Shown here: piece after piece, positions 60,447 through 64,000 of the stretch
Layout of the letters: each line of letters opens with the position of its first letter
Position numbering within the stretch: position 1 is the first letter of the stretch
NCBI RefSeq assembly: GCF_001458735.1
Contig: NZ_CZQA01000012.1
Location: 1-64,000, forward strand
Direction of reading: 5' to 3'
Source: Candidatus Nitrospira nitrosa
GTDB lineage: Bacteria > Nitrospirota > Nitrospiria > Nitrospirales > Nitrospiraceae
DNA: 64,000 bases
The notes under the pieces: generated by a model
What the model was told of the DNA's origin: nothing
Seen by the model: the letters and a program-made list of their open reading frames with translations, nothing else
The model's database searches: none
Made by a program: the position numbers and the translations under genes

Positions 60447-60720
60447 GAATACCCCACCTCTTACACAAGATCTTAGGTAAGCACTGATTTCCTAGCCGGT
60501 CTGGCAAACACCGACCTGTAAACTACACATACAGTGGGGCAAGCGATGTACAGCGAGTGATACGGTACCGGCTTGCATGGCAACCATAGAGCAGGACAGA
60601 TTGTCCGCTCCACGGGGAAGGAAGGGTCCAGAAACTCTCACTGTTAGACTTCTGTCGGCAGCAGCACCTCGATGAAGTCAACGAAAGCATTCACGACTAA
60701 TATGCTACCGCCAAAGCTCC

Positions 60721-61617
60721 TCATTCCTTCTTCTCCGCAATGAGGTAAACGATATCGCTCGGAAGAATCGATAAGATCGGAAGCAACAGTATCACTCCTA
60801 GGCAAACGGCGAGATTGCGGACGACGTTCCCACCGCCTGTGTATGCAATTCTGCTGTACAAACCGGAGGCGTCAACCGTCGAAAGCCTCCCGGTCTTTCT
60901 GACGACCAGATCATGCGAGCGAAGAAGTCGAGTCAGGTTTGCACTATTGAAATAGTGCACGTGAGGTGAAGGCAACTCCTTCTGCCACAATCGCTCAAAG
61001 AAACTGGTCAAAGACAGCTTACACAGCAACTTGGAGACTTGATAAAACACTCCTTTGCTATTCGGGAGATTAATCACCAGAAGGCCTTTATCTGACAAAT
61101 GCCGATGACAAGCAGAGAGTACCCCCTTCACATCCGGAATATGCTCAAGCACATCATTGAACACGATCACATCAAAGACCTCGTCGGTCTTCAAAACATC
61201 CGGAAAGTACCCTAACCTGACGTTCAACCCCTTCATGCAAGTCCCAGCATAAATGTTCTGATCCGGTTCTATTCCGTAGACGTCAAAAAACGATTGCGCT
61301 CCCTCGAGAAACCACCCGTGGGCACAACCTATTTCAAGCAATGCGCCCTTCCCCTTCAAGAACCGAATTTCATTGATCAGTTTGTCAAAATTTCTGATGC
61401 GTAGTTTCATCAATCCGGACTTTCTGGAGATTTCATCGATATGAGCATGGGCGGATTCCAGATTGATGTTTGGGATCAGAGCTGCTGATTCATAGGCACA
61501 GGTGTCACATGCTTCGTGCCACGATGTGAGTCCTCGAGAAAGACTTCGCCTACAGATTGGGCACACTCTATTTTCCATTTGTGATTGCGCCGGAATGCAC
61601 GACTCTCGGGTTGTCAT
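60721..61617 (-). CDS. SAM-dependent methyltransferase with zinc-ribbon N-terminus
   Basis: 298 residues. CPIC near residue 19 and CDTC near residue 36 form an N-terminal zinc site. A class I methyltransferase domain follows: SAM-binding LLEIGCAHGWFLEGA near residue 95, then VIVFNDVLEHIPDVKGVL and GLLVINLPNSKGVFY. A C-terminal hydrophobic segment (NLAVCLGVILLLPILSIL) may anchor it to the membrane. In this context it could methylate a sugar or the polysaccharide chain. It starts eight bases after the neighbouring glycosyltransferase stop. Confidence 0.88.
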   Translation of the reverse strand: MTTRESCIPAQSQMENRVCPICRRSLSRGLTSWHEACDTCAYESAALIPNINLESAHAHIDEISRKSGLMKLRIRNFDKLINEIRFLKGKGALLEIGCAHGWFLEGAQSFFDVYGIEPDQNIYAGTCMKGLNVRLGYFPDVLKTDEVFDVIVFNDVLEHIPDVKGVLSACHRHLSDKGLLVINLPNSKGVFYQVSKLLCKLSLTSFFERLWQKELPSPHVHYFNSANLTRLLRSHDLVVRKTGRLSTVDASGLYSRIAYTGGGNVVRNLAVCLGVILLLPILSILPSDIVYLIAEKKE

Positions 61618-61625
61618 TTTGTGTA

Positions 61626-62561
61626 CTACTTAGGAGACTCAGCAATTTCGAGAAGGATGGCCTGAAGCATGAGCTGAAAGCCCAACAGAAACGGCAATAC
61701 ACTGAGCATGACGGTACCAGTAGTCGCAACCTGGCCCGTCAAAAACGATTTCGCCCACGTGTAAGCACCAAACACCCCTCCCCAGACCAACATGGGGATC
61801 CCAGACACCCAAAAAAGCGCGATAGGGGAAAAGTCTCTAAGGATATGCTTCTGATACACGCGGTACCAAAATCGACCAAAGAGATAGCGTGGAAACGTGA
61901 GACATATCTCGGACATTCGCATCGAAGACTGCTCATCCCCATATCGAGCAGGAATTGATACATCCTTAATGCGGGCTCCGAGAATGTTGAGATGCACGAG
62001 CATGTCGTTCTCAAAGAAATACCGTTTTGCTAAATGGTCAAGGTCCATCTGTTGCAAGGTATCTGCATGAATTGCCAAATACCCGTTCTGCGGGTCGAAC
62101 ACATGCCAATACCCGGAAGCCAGCTTCGTTAGGAACGTCAGCCCATAGTTTCCAATCAACCGTAATGCCGGCATCGCTTCCAACGCGCGATTGTTCAGGA
62201 AGCGATTCCCTTTGGCATAGCTATATTGCTGCTCAATAATAGGATCCAACAGCAACGGGAGATACGTTGGATCCATCTGCCCATCACCATCCATTTTCAC
62301 AACGATATCGACATCCTCCCGTAAGGCTCTCGTGAAGCCGCTGACCATCGCGCCGCCGACCCCCTGATTCACCGAGTGTCGCACCACCACCGTTCGAGCG
62401 TCCTCCAGCATTTCCAACAACTGGGTGGTTCCGTCTGTTCCACAATCATCAACCAGCACCACTCGATCGACAAACTGCGGCAATGTCTTCACTACATCTT
62501 CAATGTGATGAACCACGTTATACGCAGGAATCACCAGGCCGATACGACGATTCTTATACAT
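61626..62561 (-). CDS. glycosyltransferase family 2 with C-terminal membrane helices
   Basis: 311 residues. The GT-A domain has IGLVIPAYNVVHHIEDVVKTL, LVDDCGTDGTTQLLEML and VKMDGDGQMDPTYL (metal-binding DxD-type). Two hydrophobic helices lie near the C-terminus (about 230-250, GIPMLVWGGVFGAY; and about 265-300). This resembles dolichol- or polyprenyl-phosphate sugar synthases, which load a lipid carrier for membrane glycosyltransferases. The GT-C-like enzyme encoded nine bases upstream could use such a donor. Confidence 0.88.
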   Translation of the reverse strand: MYKNRRIGLVIPAYNVVHHIEDVVKTLPQFVDRVVLVDDCGTDGTTQLLEMLEDARTVVVRHSVNQGVGGAMVSGFTRALREDVDIVVKMDGDGQMDPTYLPLLLDPIIEQQYSYAKGNRFLNNRALEAMPALRLIGNYGLTFLTKLASGYWHVFDPQNGYLAIHADTLQQMDLDHLAKRYFFENDMLVHLNILGARIKDVSIPARYGDEQSSMRMSEICLTFPRYLFGRFWYRVYQKHILRDFSPIALFWVSGIPMLVWGGVFGAYTWAKSFLTGQVATTGTVMLSVLPFLLGFQLMLQAILLEIAESPK

Positions 62562-62570
62562 TGGTATCCT

Positions 62571-64000
62571 TTAATTCGGCGCCGTACTTTTTGGGGTAGG
62601 ATCTCGCTCATCCACCCTCTCAGACGACGATACTCGGCGGTAAATAAGGATGCTGTAGGAGCTGTGCTCACGCAGCCAGGTATATCCACGAATGGCCTGC
62701 GCTCCTGGTACATACCCGCCAAACACCGGGACCTTGGTGATTTCCTTAAGAACCTCATAGCGGCCACTGGAGACCAACTCCTCCATAAACCGCAAGTCCT
62801 CCGGTGTCGGGGGAGGATAGGGAAACCAATCGGTATCTTGGTACCCTCTTCCCTGACGGGACAACTCAAGATGCTGGCGAACAACCTCGTACACGAGCCT
62901 GGGAAGCAAAATGTAATCAGGATCTTCGTTGTACCGCACCAGTCGGTACCCCTCCAGCTGCTGGTCATCTGGTAAATACGGAGAGATATGGTCCACAATG
63001 ACGGAAGAACGGAGACCGACCATTGCACCGCGTGGCACGCTGGTCTGCACCCATGAGGCCGCTTGTTGGGGAATGTCCTGACCTGGACGAAAAAATTCCG
63101 CCCATGCGAGCGAATAGACGCTTGTAAAAAGGTAAATCCCTGCAAAAATCCAGGGTGCCATCCACTGGCTCTTATATTGCCGAGCCACAGTCCACAACCA
63201 CTCAAAGGCAAAACCTGCCGCCACGCAGAGAATCGGTGTCAATTCCAGAATATACCGGTTCACCTTCACTGAACTTCTCTCCAACATGACCCATAAAGGG
63301 AGAGCCGCGAGGAGTAACAACAGCAACTTCTTGTCACGGCGAACTACGGCTAACATCACCCCACAGAGCGCCAACACATACCCGGGCAATCCAAAGTTCT
63401 CAGGAAGGTAGGCGAGAAGATATGACGGAGCCGGTTTAGCCGCCGGAAACATCCCTCCGTCGGTGGAGGCATAGGCCTTGAGCGTCCATACGGCATACTT
63501 GGCAAAATTATTGAGATTGGCTGCCACCGGAAGAACGAAGGTCACGACTATGGCCAGACCTGCAGCACTCATTGGGATAAGCCATATCGCATGGCGATTA
63601 AACTGATGTATGGCCCATTTCCATGGATGACAACCTTGGAGGATCGGCACCACCAGCAAACAGCTGGCACAGACTGCCACAGCCGCGCCCCCCAGCAACC
63701 CGAGATGCAACAGCTTGATTATCGATGGAAGATGGTAGCTGAACGGATGGTCGTGCGGATGCCCATCGTAGATCCGCTGAGCGAGCGTCAACACAGACTC
63801 CTGTGCCACCAGTCCGATAACCAGCGTCATCCCGGCAAGCACCACTACTCCGACCAGCGTCGCGATCCAGATTGTTTTGATCGTCTGCCGCTCCGCATAC
63901 GCTCCGAGGTCGATCTTGAACTCCGGTGTCCGATTCGCGACTAATCCCACAAAGAGTAAGAGGAAAAGAAAGGCTGGAAAGTACTTCGTCGCGACAGCAA
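62571..64000 (-). CDS. GT39-like membrane glycosyltransferase, 5' end beyond window
   Basis: The minus-strand frame is open to the right edge (reading ATKYFPAFLFLLLF before the GTG at 63950), so the gene is partial and at least 476 residues are visible. Around eight or more transmembrane helices are present. The large periplasmic C-terminal part includes VNRYILELTPILCVAAGFAFEWLW and LAWAEFFRPGQDIP. The layout is that of ArnT/PMT-type GT-C enzymes that use lipid-linked sugars; the catalytic first loop lies outside the window. It is probably supplied by the family 2 enzyme just downstream. Confidence 0.78.
   Translation of the reverse strand, partial: AVATKYFPAFLFLLLFVGLVANRTPEFKIDLGAYAERQTIKTIWIATLVGVVVLAGMTLVIGLVAQESVLTLAQRIYDGHPHDHPFSYHLPSIIKLLHLGLLGGAAVAVCASCLLVVPILQGCHPWKWAIHQFNRHAIWLIPMSAAGLAIVVTFVLPVAANLNNFAKYAVWTLKAYASTDGGMFPAAKPAPSYLLAYLPENFGLPGYVLALCGVMLAVVRRDKKLLLLLLAALPLWVMLERSSVKVNRYILELTPILCVAAGFAFEWLWTVARQYKSQWMAPWIFAGIYLFTSVYSLAWAEFFRPGQDIPQQAASWVQTSVPRGAMVGLRSSVIVDHISPYLPDDQQLEGYRLVRYNEDPDYILLPRLVYEVVRQHLELSRQGRGYQDTDWFPYPPPTPEDLRFMEELVSSGRYEVLKEITKVPVFGGYVPGAQAIRGYTWLREHSSYSILIYRRVSSSERVDERDPTPKSTAPN

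Noticed and set aside
1-64000. CRISPR array or cas genes
   Set aside because: No regularly spaced short direct repeats or Cas-like proteins were seen; the only repeats are IS ends, the three palindromic elements and the gene-end duplication.

Overview
The window is a moderately GC-rich chromosome segment from a diderm bacterium. The best guess is Nitrospira or a close relative (phylum Nitrospirota). This is inferred from gene content: an XrtA-type PEP-CTERM/exosortase system with PrsK, PrsR and a PrsT-like lipoprotein, a MoaD/ThiF/NIL sulfur-carrier cluster, many small secreted or zinc-ribbon proteins, and frequent small palindromic intergenic repeats. No rRNA or marker gene in the window fixes the species.

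Layout. 1-7000 is an accessory, eroded region: an IS4-family element, a DUF4282 gene with a degenerate partial copy, two tRNA-Ser genes (UGA and GCU anticodons), the C-terminal stub of a tyrosine integrase next to the first tRNA, a decayed thermonuclease gene, and several very small membrane or zinc-ribbon proteins. 7100-20000 holds ordinary genes: two peptidyl-prolyl isomerases, an MFS transporter, Sua5/TsaC, a diiron MBL-fold protein, TPR and DsbA-like envelope proteins, a coupled DUF6883-DUF4926 pair, and a minus-strand operon (small protein, PLD nuclease, FAD oxidoreductase, degenerate nucleotidyltransferase, TPM protein). An IS481 element (20185-21113) precedes a dense sulfur-carrier operon (21197-26508): ThiS-like carrier, cysteine synthase, MoeB-like E1, threonine-synthase-like enzyme, second carrier, NIL protein, second E1 and a JAMM metalloprotease. 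Together these look like protein-thiocarboxylate-dependent cysteine and homocysteine synthesis.

26500-36900 carries small secreted and zinc-ribbon proteins, an MsbA-like ABC exporter, peptide deformylase, a HEAT protein, GlgC and a Ski2-like helicase split into two genes lying in reversed order (C-terminal half first). Three copies of a roughly 120-bp palindromic repeat lie here, each touching the stop codon of a gene in the same orientation.

37200-64000 is an extracellular-matrix region. It holds two PEP-CTERM proteins, a PrsT-like TPR lipoprotein, an M48 protease, the PrsR/PrsK two-component pair, an exosortase-EpsI fusion, and exopolysaccharide genes (glycosyltransferases, asparagine-synthase-type amidotransferase, glucuronyl C5-epimerase, two parallel beta-helix proteins, acetyltransferases, methyltransferase, membrane glycosyltransferase). 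Near-consensus sigma-54 promoters precede both PEP-CTERM genes and one beta-helix gene, which fits control by PrsR, an activator with an intact GAFTGA motif. An IS110-family element with a long non-coding right end sits directly in front of the second beta-helix gene. The last gene runs off the right edge.
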